From contig CAZAZF010000005.1 in the NCBI GenBank assembly GCA_964489555.1, forward strand, positions 1 through 64,000: a stretch of 64,000 nt of DNA, given 5' to 3'. The translations under genes were made by a program, and so were the position numbers. Below, one piece after another: positions 50,270 to 59,687 of the stretch. Position 1 is the first letter of the stretch, and each line of letters starts with the position of its first letter. Source of the DNA: JAAZGD01 sp964489555. GTDB lineage: Bacteria; Bacillota; Clostridia; Peptostreptococcales; Anaerovoracaceae. The notes below the pieces were generated by a model, which had not been told where the DNA came from, did no database searches, and was given only the letters and a program-made list of their open reading frames with translations.

Positions 50270-51814
50270 TTATTCGGCAAGTTTCTTCTGAGGCGGGAAT
50301 TTCTCATCGAAGAGAACCTCATCAGAACCCAAAACAACATTCAACCGAATCTTGCCGGCTTTCTTCTGCATTACATAGATGGCAATGGGCACGAAAATAG
50401 CCACAAGGGAAATCACGAATACCCATACATCTTCAAAGATACAGAGAATCATAGCCGCAATCTGAACGATGATAGCAAAATAGGCTAAACCTGGGTAGAG
50501 CATGGCCTTCACCGTCAACACTTCTTCCGGCACATATCCACGGGCTACCAACCTTTTACGGAAGGTTACCTGAGACAAACAAATGCCTACCCAGCAAAGG
50601 GTTCCGGTAAATCCGGAAATGGCAATCATCTTGGCATAAAGCGGAAGGCCTTCGTCTCCCCAAATCCCCAGGAAATCAGAAGCAAATCCCATGAGAAAGA
50701 CCACCCAACAAGGAAGAATAGTGGCTACCGTTGCGTTATGAGGCACGCTAAACCGATTCAAATTGGACAAGAACTTGGGAGCCATTCCTTCTACGGAAAG
50801 CCCGTACATGGAACGAACGGTACCATAAAATCCGGAGTTGGCGCAGGAGAAAGCGGCAATCAGTACAACCACCGTAAACATTCCCGCTGCCCACTTCAAT
50901 CCGTACACGCCAAGGGTGTAGGCAAAAATGGTTTCATCCAGCCCGGCTTCGAAATAAGGAACAATTAGGGTCAGCACTAAAATGGGAACCAAATAGATTC
51001 CGATAATACGATAGGCTACCTTTTTACATGCGGCTGGCACATTCTTTTGAGGATCTTGTGTTTCTGCCGCAGAAAGCCCTACGATTTCAGACCCCTGGAA
51101 GTTAACCAAGGTCCAGATCATATAGGTAATGATGATGAAGCCACCTGCCGGGAACAGCTGAGAAGCCACAGAGCCTTCTCCTCCAAGGAGAATCTTGCTC
51201 CCAATGAAACCGCCTCCTTCTGTGTAAGGATGCAGATTCCCACCGATGAGGCCCAACCAAATCAACACACCACAAATAACAAAAATAATGATTGCAATAA
51301 TCTTGATGATGGCCATTACCGATTCGATATGACCAAACCATTTAACCTGATACAGGTTCACGGCTGTCAACAAGCCCAGGGCCACAATACCCCAAACAAA
51401 TGTGCTCCACACGGGATTCCCAAAGGGAAGCGTTACAAAGTAGTTCATAAATACGCCTACGGCCAAGGCCTCCGATGGAATGTATACCACCCAGTTTACC
51501 CAGAAAGCCCATCCAATTCCGGCAGAAGCTGTGTCACCCAGAAATTCTCGAGTGTAGGACACAAAGGAGCCTCTTCTCGGAATGTTTACCAACAATTCCG
51601 CAAAGGATTGCATAACGCCGAATATTACAATACCTGCAATTACATAGGCAATTACCACGGCTCCGGCACCCATTTCAGAGAAGGTCAGGCCTAAGCCCAA
51701 AAAATAACAAGAGCCGATGATACCGCCTAGAGCAATCAATGATACATGCCATGCTCGGATACCACGGGCTAATGTCCGTTCGCTTTTCTCCGAAGTTCTA
51801 AGTTCGTCTGACAT
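50270..51814 (-). CDS. Amino-acid permease (APC superfamily, AAT-like)
   Basis: A 514-residue membrane transporter with about twelve hydrophobic helices. The first helix carries the family glycine motif SLIALGGIIGSCYFLG, and helix 6 reads QGSEIVGLSAAETQDP. This is the amino acid transporter (AAT) branch whose members bring in cationic, aromatic or GABA-type amino acids with protons; specificity is not readable. The start at 51814 has AAGGAGG 7 bases upstream; upstream sequence in the same frame is non-coding. It is monocistronic, between its own promoter and terminator. Confidence 0.88.
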   Translation of the reverse strand: MSDELRTSEKSERTLARGIRAWHVSLIALGGIIGSCYFLGLGLTFSEMGAGAVVIAYVIAGIVIFGVMQSFAELLVNIPRRGSFVSYTREFLGDTASAGIGWAFWVNWVVYIPSEALAVGVFMNYFVTLPFGNPVWSTFVWGIVALGLLTAVNLYQVKWFGHIESVMAIIKIIAIIIFVICGVLIWLGLIGGNLHPYTEGGGFIGSKILLGGEGSVASQLFPAGGFIIITYMIWTLVNFQGSEIVGLSAAETQDPQKNVPAACKKVAYRIIGIYLVPILVLTLIVPYFEAGLDETIFAYTLGVYGLKWAAGMFTVVVLIAAFSCANSGFYGTVRSMYGLSVEGMAPKFLSNLNRFSVPHNATVATILPCWVVFLMGFASDFLGIWGDEGLPLYAKMIAISGFTGTLCWVGICLSQVTFRKRLVARGYVPEEVLTVKAMLYPGLAYFAIIVQIAAMILCIFEDVWVFVISLVAIFVPIAIYVMQKKAGKIRLNVVLGSDEVLFDEKFPPQKKLAE

Positions 51815-51840
51815 TTTCGTCCTCCTTTTCCTTCCGTTTT

Positions 51841-51889
51841 CTTGAAATTTCAAGTAAGATAATTGTACTCTTGTTGATTGAAAAGTCAA
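51841..51889 (-). promoter_or_regulatory. Permease promoter with palindrome at the transcription start
   Basis: TTGACT (51884-51889), 16-base spacer, TACAAT (51862-51867). A perfect 14-base palindrome CTTGAAATTTCAAG (51841-51854) lies right at the expected start of transcription, a typical repressor position. Half-sites GTTGA/TCAAC also flank the spacer. Confidence 0.65.
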
Positions 51890-51945
51890 CGACAAACATG
51901 AGGAAAAGGAGGAACAACTTTGCCCGATCCATCCATACTCGTAAC

Positions 51946-52989
51946 TTACAGTTCTTTTTCTTTGCGCTGCATCAAAACCGCCGCAATAACAATAGCACCT
52001 TTGAAGGCCTCTCTCAGGAAAGGAGGAACCCCCCAAAGATTAAGCAAATTATTCATAACAGCAATGATCATGACCCCCAGAACCGTTCCAACCATTGAGC
52101 CCTTCCCGCCGGCGAAGCTGGTTCCACCTACTATAACTGCCGCAATGGCATCCAGTTCATAGCCGGATCCCGCGTTGGCATAATCCATAGAACCGATTCG
52201 AGCCACCTGCACAATAGCGGCAATGGACACCAAAAAACCCATGAGGGCATAAACTCTTCTTTTCACCCGGATTACATTGATTCCTGACAATCTTGCGGTT
52301 CTTTCATTGCTACCTATGGCATAAACTTGCCGTCCAAAAACAGTACGTGTTGCCACGATGTACATCACCACCGCAATGATTAACCAGTAAATGATGGGCA
52401 TCAGCATCAAATTCCCAATCCGAAAACTGGCCAAGGGCAAAAATTCCCTGGGAACGGAAGGATTATATCCTTGCATAAAATGTTGGGTCACCGAGCGAAA
52501 CAATTGCATGGTTCCCAAAGTAGCAATGAAAGGTGGTATTTTCCCCTTCGTAATCAGCAACCCCGTTAATTCCCCCAGGACCACACCCATTCCCATTCCA
52601 ATTATCACCGCTAGCACATAAGCAGGAAATCCAGTAATTCCCATTTGGCCCAGAAGCCCCTTGGGCCCGGTATCCATAAGAACCATAATAGCGGCTCCCA
52701 CCGCCACCAAGGTGGATCCTACCGCCAAATCGATGCCGCCGGAGATAATGACAAAGGTCATTCCCAGAGAAATAATCCCAATCCCTGCATTGTTTCGAAG
52801 CACATTGGTCAGGTTTCGACTCCAGGCAGCGAACCAATCCCCAAAAGAATCGTAATTGAAACCCAAGGCCTGTGCCTGAAGTACCAACATGACCAGCAGT
52901 ATGATGGCGGTACTGAACAATAGGTTGTTTATCCAGTTGTACTTGAACCACCCACCAAATTGCATTCCCCTATCTTTAATTCCTTCCAT
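51946..52989 (-). CDS. Ribose-type ABC transporter permease
   Basis: A 347-residue RbsC-like permease with about eight to ten membrane helices. The conserved SGGIDLAVGSTLVA, NERTARLSGINV and DAIAAVIVGGTSFAGGKGS motifs are clear. It forms the membrane channel for the ATPase and binding protein of the same operon. It overlaps the ATPase gene by 14 bases. Confidence 0.93.
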   Translation of the reverse strand: MEGIKDRGMQFGGWFKYNWINNLLFSTAIILLVMLVLQAQALGFNYDSFGDWFAAWSRNLTNVLRNNAGIGIISLGMTFVIISGGIDLAVGSTLVAVGAAIMVLMDTGPKGLLGQMGITGFPAYVLAVIIGMGMGVVLGELTGLLITKGKIPPFIATLGTMQLFRSVTQHFMQGYNPSVPREFLPLASFRIGNLMLMPIIYWLIIAVVMYIVATRTVFGRQVYAIGSNERTARLSGINVIRVKRRVYALMGFLVSIAAIVQVARIGSMDYANAGSGYELDAIAAVIVGGTSFAGGKGSMVGTVLGVMIIAVMNNLLNLWGVPPFLREAFKGAIVIAAVLMQRKEKEL

Positions 52990-54493
52990 GTTCTCCTTCT
53001 CCTATCTGCTTGACTTGACCTCCGGTGGCAAGTCGCATGATGTTTTCTTCCGTCATCACTTCTCCTGAAACCTCCCCCATGATTTCTCCATGGTACATCA
53101 CTAGCGCCCGGTCACAAACACGAATGATTTCCTGGGCTTCGCTAGATAATACCACAATAGCCATCCCTTGATCCGCTAAATCCAAGATGATATCGTATAT
53201 GTCTTCCTTTGCTCCAACATCCACCCCCTGTGTGGGGTTGTCCAGAATTAAGATTTTCGGATTGGCCGATAACCATTTGGCCAGTACCACTTTTTGCTGA
53301 TTCCCTCCCGAAAGGCTGGTAATGGGGTCTTCACTTTTTTCCAGTTTAATCCGCAATCCTTTTACTTTTTCCCCAAACTCCTTTTGTTGCAGACTGCGAT
53401 GAATCAACCCTCTCCGAACCAGTTTTGGCCATATCACAACAGTTCCGTTTTCCAATATGTTCAAATCCTTGATGATTCCGTTTTCCTTTCGATCACGCGG
53501 TAAATATCCAATCCCCAGATTAAGAGCATGCTTGGGATTCTTTACCCGAACTTTTTTTCCGTTTAGGAAAATCCCCTTTCGGTAATCCGTATTGCATCCA
53601 AAAACCGTTCGAAACAGCTCGCTTCGCCCGTCTCCCAACAATCCGGTGAATCCCAACACTTCTCCGGCTCGAACCGAAAAGTTCACATCCTTAAAGCATC
53701 TCTGAAAAGACATGTTTTCCCCTCGTAACACCTCTTCTCCCAATTCTCGTTTTCGTTGAAGGCTTTCCGTTCTCACTTCATGCCCCACCATGAATTTGGC
53801 CAAATCATTGACGGTAATCTCTTTCACCGCCCCTTCGGCTACCATGTCTCCATCTCGAAGAACGGCATACCGGTCACAGATGTGAATGACCTCCTTCAGT
53901 TTGTGGGAGATAAAAACCATACCAACCCCTTGTTCTTTCAAGGTTTCCATCATGGCAAAAACCCGCTTGATCTCCGGCTCGGTCAAGGAGGTAGTGGGTT
54001 CATCCATAATGATAATTTTGGCTTCCATCATAAGGGCTCGTGCAATTTCAACGATTTGTTTATAAGAAGCATCCAAATCTCGAACCATAGCTTTGGGGTC
54101 AATGTCTACATCCATCCGTTGAAACACTTCCCGGCAACGGTCACACATGGCTGAAATATCCAACAGTCCGTTTTTTTTCTTGATTTCATGGGTAATGAAC
54201 ATGTTCTCATAGACTGCCAAATCGTTGATGAGGTTTAAGTCCTGATGAATAAAGCCAATACCGGAATCCAAAGAATCCAAAGGCTTTAAAAAATGTTTTT
54301 CTTCCCCATCGATAAGAATTTTGCCGGAATCCGCTTTCACTACCGCTCCCAGAATATTCATCAAGGTGGATTTCCCCGCTCCGTTTTCTCCTAAAAGAGC
54401 ACAAACCTCTCCTCCCTCCAAGGAAAAATTCACATCCTTTAAAACATCATTAGCTCCAAAGGATTTTACGATATTGAGCATTTCCAACTTCAT
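52976..54493 (-). CDS. Sugar ABC transporter ATP-binding protein (RbsA-like)
   Basis: A 505-residue double ABC ATPase. The first half has Walker A GENGAGKST and Walker B IIMDEPT with a degenerate signature (DASYKQIVEIA). The second half has the family-typical altered Walker A (GLLGDGRSEL) and a normal LSGGNQQK signature. This asymmetric pattern is normal for CUT2 importers. The start at 54493 has AAGGA upstream. Confidence 0.94.
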   Translation of the reverse strand: MKLEMLNIVKSFGANDVLKDVNFSLEGGEVCALLGENGAGKSTLMNILGAVVKADSGKILIDGEEKHFLKPLDSLDSGIGFIHQDLNLINDLAVYENMFITHEIKKKNGLLDISAMCDRCREVFQRMDVDIDPKAMVRDLDASYKQIVEIARALMMEAKIIIMDEPTTSLTEPEIKRVFAMMETLKEQGVGMVFISHKLKEVIHICDRYAVLRDGDMVAEGAVKEITVNDLAKFMVGHEVRTESLQRKRELGEEVLRGENMSFQRCFKDVNFSVRAGEVLGFTGLLGDGRSELFRTVFGCNTDYRKGIFLNGKKVRVKNPKHALNLGIGYLPRDRKENGIIKDLNILENGTVVIWPKLVRRGLIHRSLQQKEFGEKVKGLRIKLEKSEDPITSLSGGNQQKVVLAKWLSANPKILILDNPTQGVDVGAKEDIYDIILDLADQGMAIVVLSSEAQEIIRVCDRALVMYHGEIMGEVSGEVMTEENIMRLATGGQVKQIGEGEHGRN

Positions 54494-54527
54494 ACGCCCA
54501 GTTCCTTTTCTTTTTTTCTTTTTCAAA

Positions 54528-54554
54528 GGGGGCTATGGCATAGCCATAGCCCCC
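54528..54554 (-). terminator. Intercistronic hairpin between binding-protein and ATPase genes
   Basis: Perfect 12-bp arms (54528-54539 and 54543-54554) with a 3-base loop, only about 24 bases after the binding-protein stop. It is followed by only TTT, then an A-rich run. It likely protects the upstream mRNA or partially terminates, giving more binding protein than ATPase. Confidence 0.8.
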
Positions 54555-54577
54555 AGCTATTTACAGATTATTTCGAA

Positions 54578-55525
54578 CTAGTATGGAGAATTGGCATCCA
54601 GATAATCTTGGTAATTGTCTTTGTCAACCAAGCTAGTGGGGATAACCATTGGTGTTTCTACCATTTTTCCATCCAACACATCCACTGCCATCTTCACGGC
54701 TTCTCTTACCATGGCCGGAGAATACAGCGCGGATTGAACCCACATATCCGGATATTCCGGCATCATGTTGAAGTATTCCTGATTTCCACCGCCACCGGTA
54801 ATCACCTTGATGTCTGTTCTGCCTGCCTCCGTAATGGCCTGAATAACCCCGATGGAAGTCTCATCATCCAAGGAATAAACCGCATCTATTTGAGGATTGG
54901 CTGCCAAAATATCAGCAAAGTCTTTCAATCCGTCTTCTCGGGTAAAGGCGGTGGCATATTCCAAGATGGTCCAGCTTTGATCCAATTCAGCAATGGTATC
55001 GTTGAAACCAGCCATTCTCAACTGAGATACGGAGCCGGATGTGGGAACGGGAAGGGTAACAACAACGCCTTCGGGACCAATCTTCTCAAAGATATAGTAA
55101 GCGCCCTGTACTCCCATGTCGTAATTGTCCCCTGTTACCAGATAGATTCCTTCGGCATCGATAATAATGTCAAAGTTTACTACGATAATGCCTTCGTCAA
55201 TAGCTTCCTGAATGGGAACTTCCATGCCTTCCCACTGCGGGAACGCGACGATGGCTTGTGCACCCCAGGTAACCAGGTCTTCCAATTGTGCGGTCATCTG
55301 CTCTGCATTGGAAGAAGTCTGTACTTGATAATCCAAGCCCATCTCCTGGCATTGCAGCTCCGCATTGTAGGCAACCGCTGCTACCCAACCATGGGTTACT
55401 GCCGGTGCCAAGATACCAACTTTGTACGCATCTTCTGCAGGTGCTTCTGCTTCGCCGCCGCAACCGACAAATGCCGTCATGGCCAACATTGCTACCAACA
55501 AAAATACAAATACTTTTCTCTTCAT
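54578..55525 (-). CDS. Sugar-binding lipoprotein of CUT2 type (RbsB-like)
   Basis: A 315-residue periplasmic-binding-protein I-fold lipoprotein. A signal peptide with FVGC lipobox (Cys 22), then AYKVGILAPAVTHGWVAAV, NAEQMTAQLEDLVTWGAQAIV and IPTSLVDKDN, typical of ribose/inositol/galactose-type binders. Its ligand is not determined. It has its own promoter after the ROK gene. Confidence 0.9.
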   Translation of the reverse strand: MKRKVFVFLLVAMLAMTAFVGCGGEAEAPAEDAYKVGILAPAVTHGWVAAVAYNAELQCQEMGLDYQVQTSSNAEQMTAQLEDLVTWGAQAIVAFPQWEGMEVPIQEAIDEGIIVVNFDIIIDAEGIYLVTGDNYDMGVQGAYYIFEKIGPEGVVVTLPVPTSGSVSQLRMAGFNDTIAELDQSWTILEYATAFTREDGLKDFADILAANPQIDAVYSLDDETSIGVIQAITEAGRTDIKVITGGGGNQEYFNMMPEYPDMWVQSALYSPAMVREAVKMAVDVLDGKMVETPMVIPTSLVDKDNYQDYLDANSPY

Positions 55526-55576
55526 TTTTTTCCTCCTTTTTACTTGCCCGGTTCGGGACCGTTTAACGACTCTTTA

Positions 55577-55605
55577 ATTATACCAACTGTTATGGTTCCC
55601 TGCAA
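55577..55605 (-). promoter_or_regulatory. SigA-type promoter of the ABC importer operon
   Basis: TTGCAG (55600-55605), 17-base spacer, TATAAT (55577-55582). Its -35 is 6 bases past the ROK stop codon. A small CGGT-N5-ACCG repeat (55549-55561) lies between start and ribosome binding site and might be an operator. Confidence 0.75.
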
Positions 55606-55610
55606 TCCTT

Positions 55611-56579
55611 CTACCCTCCTTTCCTGTTTAAGCCTCCATTGTTATAAAGATAGGCTGCACCGATTATGCCCGCATCGTTTCCAAGGTGGGCCGGCACGAT
55701 GTTGTATTCTGTTTTAAAAAAAGACTTCTCCTTCACCTTTTCACGCAAAGGTTGAAAAAGTATGTCTCCGGCTCCGCTGATTCCACCGCCAATGGCAATA
55801 ATTTCCGGATCCATCAAGGCGCTGATAGATGTAATGGCCGCGCTTAAATTGTCCACAAAGGTTTCCATGATTTCCATGGCATAGGGATCCTTGTCTCGAG
55901 CGGCATCCACCACCATCTTTCCATCCACTTTCTGTGGATTTCCTTGGGCGCGCTCACCCACCAAACTCTTCTTTCCATCATCAATCAGTTTTCTTCCTTC
56001 TTCCATCAGCCAGGTGGCCGTGCAATAAGCTTCCACACAACCATAATTGCCACAACTACACCGAAGTCCCCCATATTTCAACATCATGTGTCCAAGCTCC
56101 ACCCCATGATCTTGACCTCCATTGAACATCTTGCCTTCGCAAATGATGCCACCGCCGACTCCGGTGCCGATGGTCAAGAGCACCGCTGTTCGATATCCCC
56201 GGAAGGCGCCGCAACAAAGTTCCCCTAGGGCCGCTGCGTTGGCATCATTTCCCAAATACACGGGAATCCTCGGAAAATGTCTTTTTATTTCGACCACTGC
56301 CGGTACATCATGAAAGTCCAGATTATGGGCATGAATTACCCGGCCCTGCTCCCTGTCAATGCTGCCGGGAACAGCAAGACCCATGGAACCCACTTCCTCT
56401 ATGGAGTGACCCGTCTCTTCCAGCAAACGATTTAGTTCTGCTGCAATTTGGCCAAATACCACCTTATACCCCTCATGAACAAAGGGAATTTTTCCTTTGG
56501 CCATCAGGGTTCCGTCTTCTTCTTTCACCAGTCCCAGCTTTATTTTTGTACCACCGATATCCACTCCCGCTCGAATCAT
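55611..56579 (-). CDS. ROK-family sugar kinase (glucokinase-like)
   Basis: A 322-residue ROK protein without a DNA-binding domain, hence a kinase rather than a repressor. It shows the phosphate loop AGVDIGGTKIK, NDANAAALGE (catalytic Asp), TIGTGVGGG, the Glu-His of VELGHMM and the zinc motif CSCGNYGCVE. It phosphorylates a hexose, probably glucose, with ATP. Its place between the dehydrogenases and the importer suggests it traps the sugar made by this pathway. Confidence 0.92.
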   Translation of the reverse strand: MIRAGVDIGGTKIKLGLVKEEDGTLMAKGKIPFVHEGYKVVFGQIAAELNRLLEETGHSIEEVGSMGLAVPGSIDREQGRVIHAHNLDFHDVPAVVEIKRHFPRIPVYLGNDANAAALGELCCGAFRGYRTAVLLTIGTGVGGGIICEGKMFNGGQDHGVELGHMMLKYGGLRCSCGNYGCVEAYCTATWLMEEGRKLIDDGKKSLVGERAQGNPQKVDGKMVVDAARDKDPYAMEIMETFVDNLSAAITSISALMDPEIIAIGGGISGAGDILFQPLREKVKEKSFFKTEYNIVPAHLGNDAGIIGAAYLYNNGGLNRKGG

Positions 56580-56592
56580 GGTCTCTCCTCCC

Positions 56593-57561
56593 TCAAGAAA
56601 TAATCCGGGTCAAAATCTCCATCACCGCCAGCAACTGTTCCTCGGTGATTTTTTCCGAAGGTTTCTTATTCTTAATGCACTCCACAAAATGGCCCAACTC
56701 TTCCAAATACACTCCGGTGGGCGGTACATTGATTCCCGTGGGAATTTGAATTTTTTCTTTTGTATCGAAAACCCGGGGTTCTTCATCAAATACATAAGCC
56801 ACCACTTTTCCTCTTCGGTTCTCCATCACCGCCCGCTGAAAGTAAACCCGGTATTCCGCCGTCCAAGGATACTCCGCATTATACCAAGCCGCCTCGGCGC
56901 ACACATGAAAATCGCCGAAATCATAGTCAAACCGGTAATGTTCATGAAAAGATTTCCCCGGATTTCCACAAGCCGTAAAGTTGAAGTCTTTGGGCTTCCC
57001 AAACACGCTGATGATAAAATCCAAATCATGAATATGCAAATCAAAGGGAAGCTGCCCGCTCTTCTCTTTCTCAAAAAGCCAGCCTCCTTGATTCCATCGG
57101 GGCCGCGCAGAAAGCCGCACAAAATGGGCATCCAACACATTTCCGTATTCTCCGCTTTCGATAACTTGAGCCAAAACCTGGTATTCACGAAAAAAGCGAA
57201 GCACTTGTCCCACATAAATATGTACTCCCTGTTTTTTAGCCCGGTCCAACATTTCTTTGGCATCAGCTGCACCCAGAGCCAAAGGCTTTTCACAAATCAC
57301 ATATTTTCCTTGATCCAATGCTGCCATTACATGTTCTTTATGAAGAAAGGTGGGGGTGCATACATCCACCACATCCACTTCCTCTTTTTCCAGCATCCAT
57401 GAAACGGTTTCATAAATGGGAATTCCCCACTTTTCCCCATTCTCCCGATCCTTTTCCGTAGTCCCCGTAGCGGCCACCACCTGGGCTCCTTCTATGTGTT
57501 GGTAATTGCTGTAATGAACCGTGCCCATTCCGCCCAAGCCAACCAATCCGATTCGAATCAT
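56593..57561 (-). CDS. Gfo/Idh/MocA-family dehydrogenase (short)
   Basis: A 322-residue NAD(P)-dependent sugar or inositol dehydrogenase-like enzyme. The N-terminal Rossmann loop is GLGGMGTVHYSN, the catalytic Lys is in CEKPLAL and the DLHIHDLDF motif supplies the active-site Asp/His. The start at 57561 has AAGGAG 6 bases upstream. It follows a TIM-barrel isomerase-type gene by 49 bases. Confidence 0.9.
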   Translation of the reverse strand: MIRIGLVGLGGMGTVHYSNYQHIEGAQVVAATGTTEKDRENGEKWGIPIYETVSWMLEKEEVDVVDVCTPTFLHKEHVMAALDQGKYVICEKPLALGAADAKEMLDRAKKQGVHIYVGQVLRFFREYQVLAQVIESGEYGNVLDAHFVRLSARPRWNQGGWLFEKEKSGQLPFDLHIHDLDFIISVFGKPKDFNFTACGNPGKSFHEHYRFDYDFGDFHVCAEAAWYNAEYPWTAEYRVYFQRAVMENRRGKVVAYVFDEEPRVFDTKEKIQIPTGINVPPTGVYLEELGHFVECIKNKKPSEKITEEQLLAVMEILTRIIS

Positions 57562-57609
57562 CCCGTTCTCCTTCTTCAACTTTTTTTCCCCCACCACCTG
57601 CATTGGCTT

Positions 57610-58518
57610 CTAGCCCATCAAGGTTTTCAAATATCGGTAGCTTTGCTGAATTCCTTTCTTTCTATCCCCCAAGGACCCCTCGAAAGAGCGATCCTCCATC
57701 TCAAGGCATCCAGCTCCCTTATATCCGATATCATGAAGCTTGGCTATAAATTTGGGGAAGTTCACATCTCCCAATCCCGGGATCTTGGGGGTATGCCAGA
57801 GGGAAGGATAAGAAAAGCGGCCGTATTCTTCCACCTTCTCCTGATCAATCTGCATGTCCTTAAAATGCACATGAAAGATTCGATCCGGAAAATCCATCAA
57901 AGGTTTATTCACCGACATGCCCAGAAGCAACAAATGACTGGGGTCATAACAAAGACCGATGTGGGAACTCATTTCAAACATCTGCCTCCATACATAGGGG
58001 GTGGAAGCCAGATTGTTTCCTCCCGGCCACTCATCTCTGGTGAAAAACATGGGACAATTTTCAATGGCCACTCTTACTCCGGTTTCTTCGGCTCCCTTCA
58101 GGATGGAAGGCCAAACCCGCTTCATCTGCTTCAGGTTTTCTTCCACAGTCAAGGTTCGATTCTTGCCGATAAAGGTGGTCACCACCGGCACCTTCATCAA
58201 CGCCGCCGTTTTGATTACCTTCTTGATGTGATTCCTGGCTACCTTGGCGGTTTCTGAATCCTCCGACAAAGGATTGGGAAAATAGGCCAGAGCGGCAATT
58301 TCAATGTCCTTTTCTTTAGCATAGTCTAAATAATAAGCTGCTTTTTCCTTCGTCAGAGAATCCACATCGATGTGCGTAATGCCAGCATATCTTCGTATGG
58401 CCTTTCCCATCGGCCAACAGCAGACCTCCAAGGCTTTATATCCCGCCTCCGAAGCATAATCCACCACCTCTTCAAAGGTCATTTCCGGCAAGATGGCCGT
58501 CAACAATCCCAATTTCAT
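57610..58518 (-). CDS. Xylose-isomerase-like TIM-barrel protein (sugar isomerase/epimerase, 302 aa)
   Basis: A 302-residue AP-endonuclease-2/IolE-type TIM barrel. The metal-binding pattern is visible: Glu in RVAIENCP, Asp-His in YDPSHL, His in HVHFKD and Glu in LEMEDR. Such enzymes isomerise, dehydrate or hydrolyse keto-sugars and keto-inositols. It lies between two dehydrogenase genes, 13 bases after the larger one. Confidence 0.88.
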   Translation of the reverse strand: MKLGLLTAILPEMTFEEVVDYASEAGYKALEVCCWPMGKAIRRYAGITHIDVDSLTKEKAAYYLDYAKEKDIEIAALAYFPNPLSEDSETAKVARNHIKKVIKTAALMKVPVVTTFIGKNRTLTVEENLKQMKRVWPSILKGAEETGVRVAIENCPMFFTRDEWPGGNNLASTPYVWRQMFEMSSHIGLCYDPSHLLLLGMSVNKPLMDFPDRIFHVHFKDMQIDQEKVEEYGRFSYPSLWHTPKIPGLGDVNFPKFIAKLHDIGYKGAGCLEMEDRSFEGSLGDRKKGIQQSYRYLKTLMG

Positions 58519-58531
58519 CTTTCCGTTCCTC

Positions 58532-59671
58532 CTATATTTTCACCCAACCTCGCTTTTGAGCCGACTCGTACACCTTATCATTCAAATACATTTCTCGAAC
58601 CCCATCCTGGAAGGTGGCATACTCCACAGAGGTATCATCCTTCTTTTCGATGGCTCTGTAAAACTTGTGAAATTGCATCTTAAAGGTGTCTGGAAATCCT
58701 TCCACATGGCCGCCGGGATATCCGATCACTTCCCTGACCTTGGGCTCTACCAAAGAAGGGTCTTTGGCCACCTTTTGGTTGTATGCTTCTCTTCTTCCCA
58801 CCCAAAGCTCATTGGAATCCTCGCTGTCCCATTTTAAGGAACACTTGCTTCCGCTAATTTCGATTACCTGTTGATTTTTACGACCTGCCGTCACTTGACT
58901 TACATTTACGCAACCAATGGCTCCTTTTTCAAAACGAAATAGGATGGTACACCAATCCTCAGTTTCTATTTTCTTTTCCTCATAATCTTCGGGACGAAGG
59001 GCCACCCCGGAAAAAGTTTCCACTTCTTTCCGGGGTTTTTTTCTGATTTTGTGAACAATTTCAAACTCCGCTAAAAGTTCCACTGCCTTTTGACCAATGA
59101 TATTTTCCACCATGTCAATCCAATGAGAACCGATGTCCGAAAAGGCCCGGGTTTTTCCGCTGATGGAAGGTTCCAACCGCCAACTCCAATCCGTATCCAA
59201 ATAAAGCCAATCCTGTAAATAGCAGCCATGCACCGCAAAAATATCTCCCACTTCCCCCTTGTCCACCAAGGCTTTCATTTGAGCCACTTGAGGAAACATG
59301 CGCAAGGTATGATTGACGCCGGAAACAATTCTATGTTCCTGAGCATAAGCCGCCAATTTTTTAGCTTCCTCCAATGTTACGGTAAAGGGCTTTTCTACCA
59401 TTACATGAATGCCCCGTTCCATGGCTTCCATGGTCATCTCATAATGAAGAAAGTTGGGAGTACAAATGTGCACCGCGTCCAGGGCTTCCTTATCAAACAT
59501 TTCTTTATAATTCCGGTATCCTTTGGGCACATACATCTGAGCCGCTTTTTCTTCCGCTCCTTGGGCATCGGCCAAAGCCACCACATCCACATATCCCAAT
59601 CTGCGAAGGGCCTCGATATGGGCGGCTCCAATAAATCCTATGCCGATAATACCAACCCGCATTTTTTTCAT
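58532..59671 (-). CDS. Gfo/Idh/MocA-family dehydrogenase (long)
   Basis: A 379-residue oxidoreductase: Rossmann GIGFIGAAHIEAL, catalytic Lys in VEKPFTVT, and DIGSHWIDMVE with the Asp/His of the active site. The length and the paired TIM-barrel genes match 3-dehydrogenases of sugars such as levoglucosan dehydrogenase, but substrate cannot be deduced. It is distinct from the shorter paralogue at 56593, so two different redox steps are likely. Confidence 0.9.
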   Translation of the reverse strand: MKKMRVGIIGIGFIGAAHIEALRRLGYVDVVALADAQGAEEKAAQMYVPKGYRNYKEMFDKEALDAVHICTPNFLHYEMTMEAMERGIHVMVEKPFTVTLEEAKKLAAYAQEHRIVSGVNHTLRMFPQVAQMKALVDKGEVGDIFAVHGCYLQDWLYLDTDWSWRLEPSISGKTRAFSDIGSHWIDMVENIIGQKAVELLAEFEIVHKIRKKPRKEVETFSGVALRPEDYEEKKIETEDWCTILFRFEKGAIGCVNVSQVTAGRKNQQVIEISGSKCSLKWDSEDSNELWVGRREAYNQKVAKDPSLVEPKVREVIGYPGGHVEGFPDTFKMQFHKFYRAIEKKDDTSVEYATFQDGVREMYLNDKVYESAQKRGWVKI

Positions 59672-59687
59672 AGTCCCGCTCCTCTCC

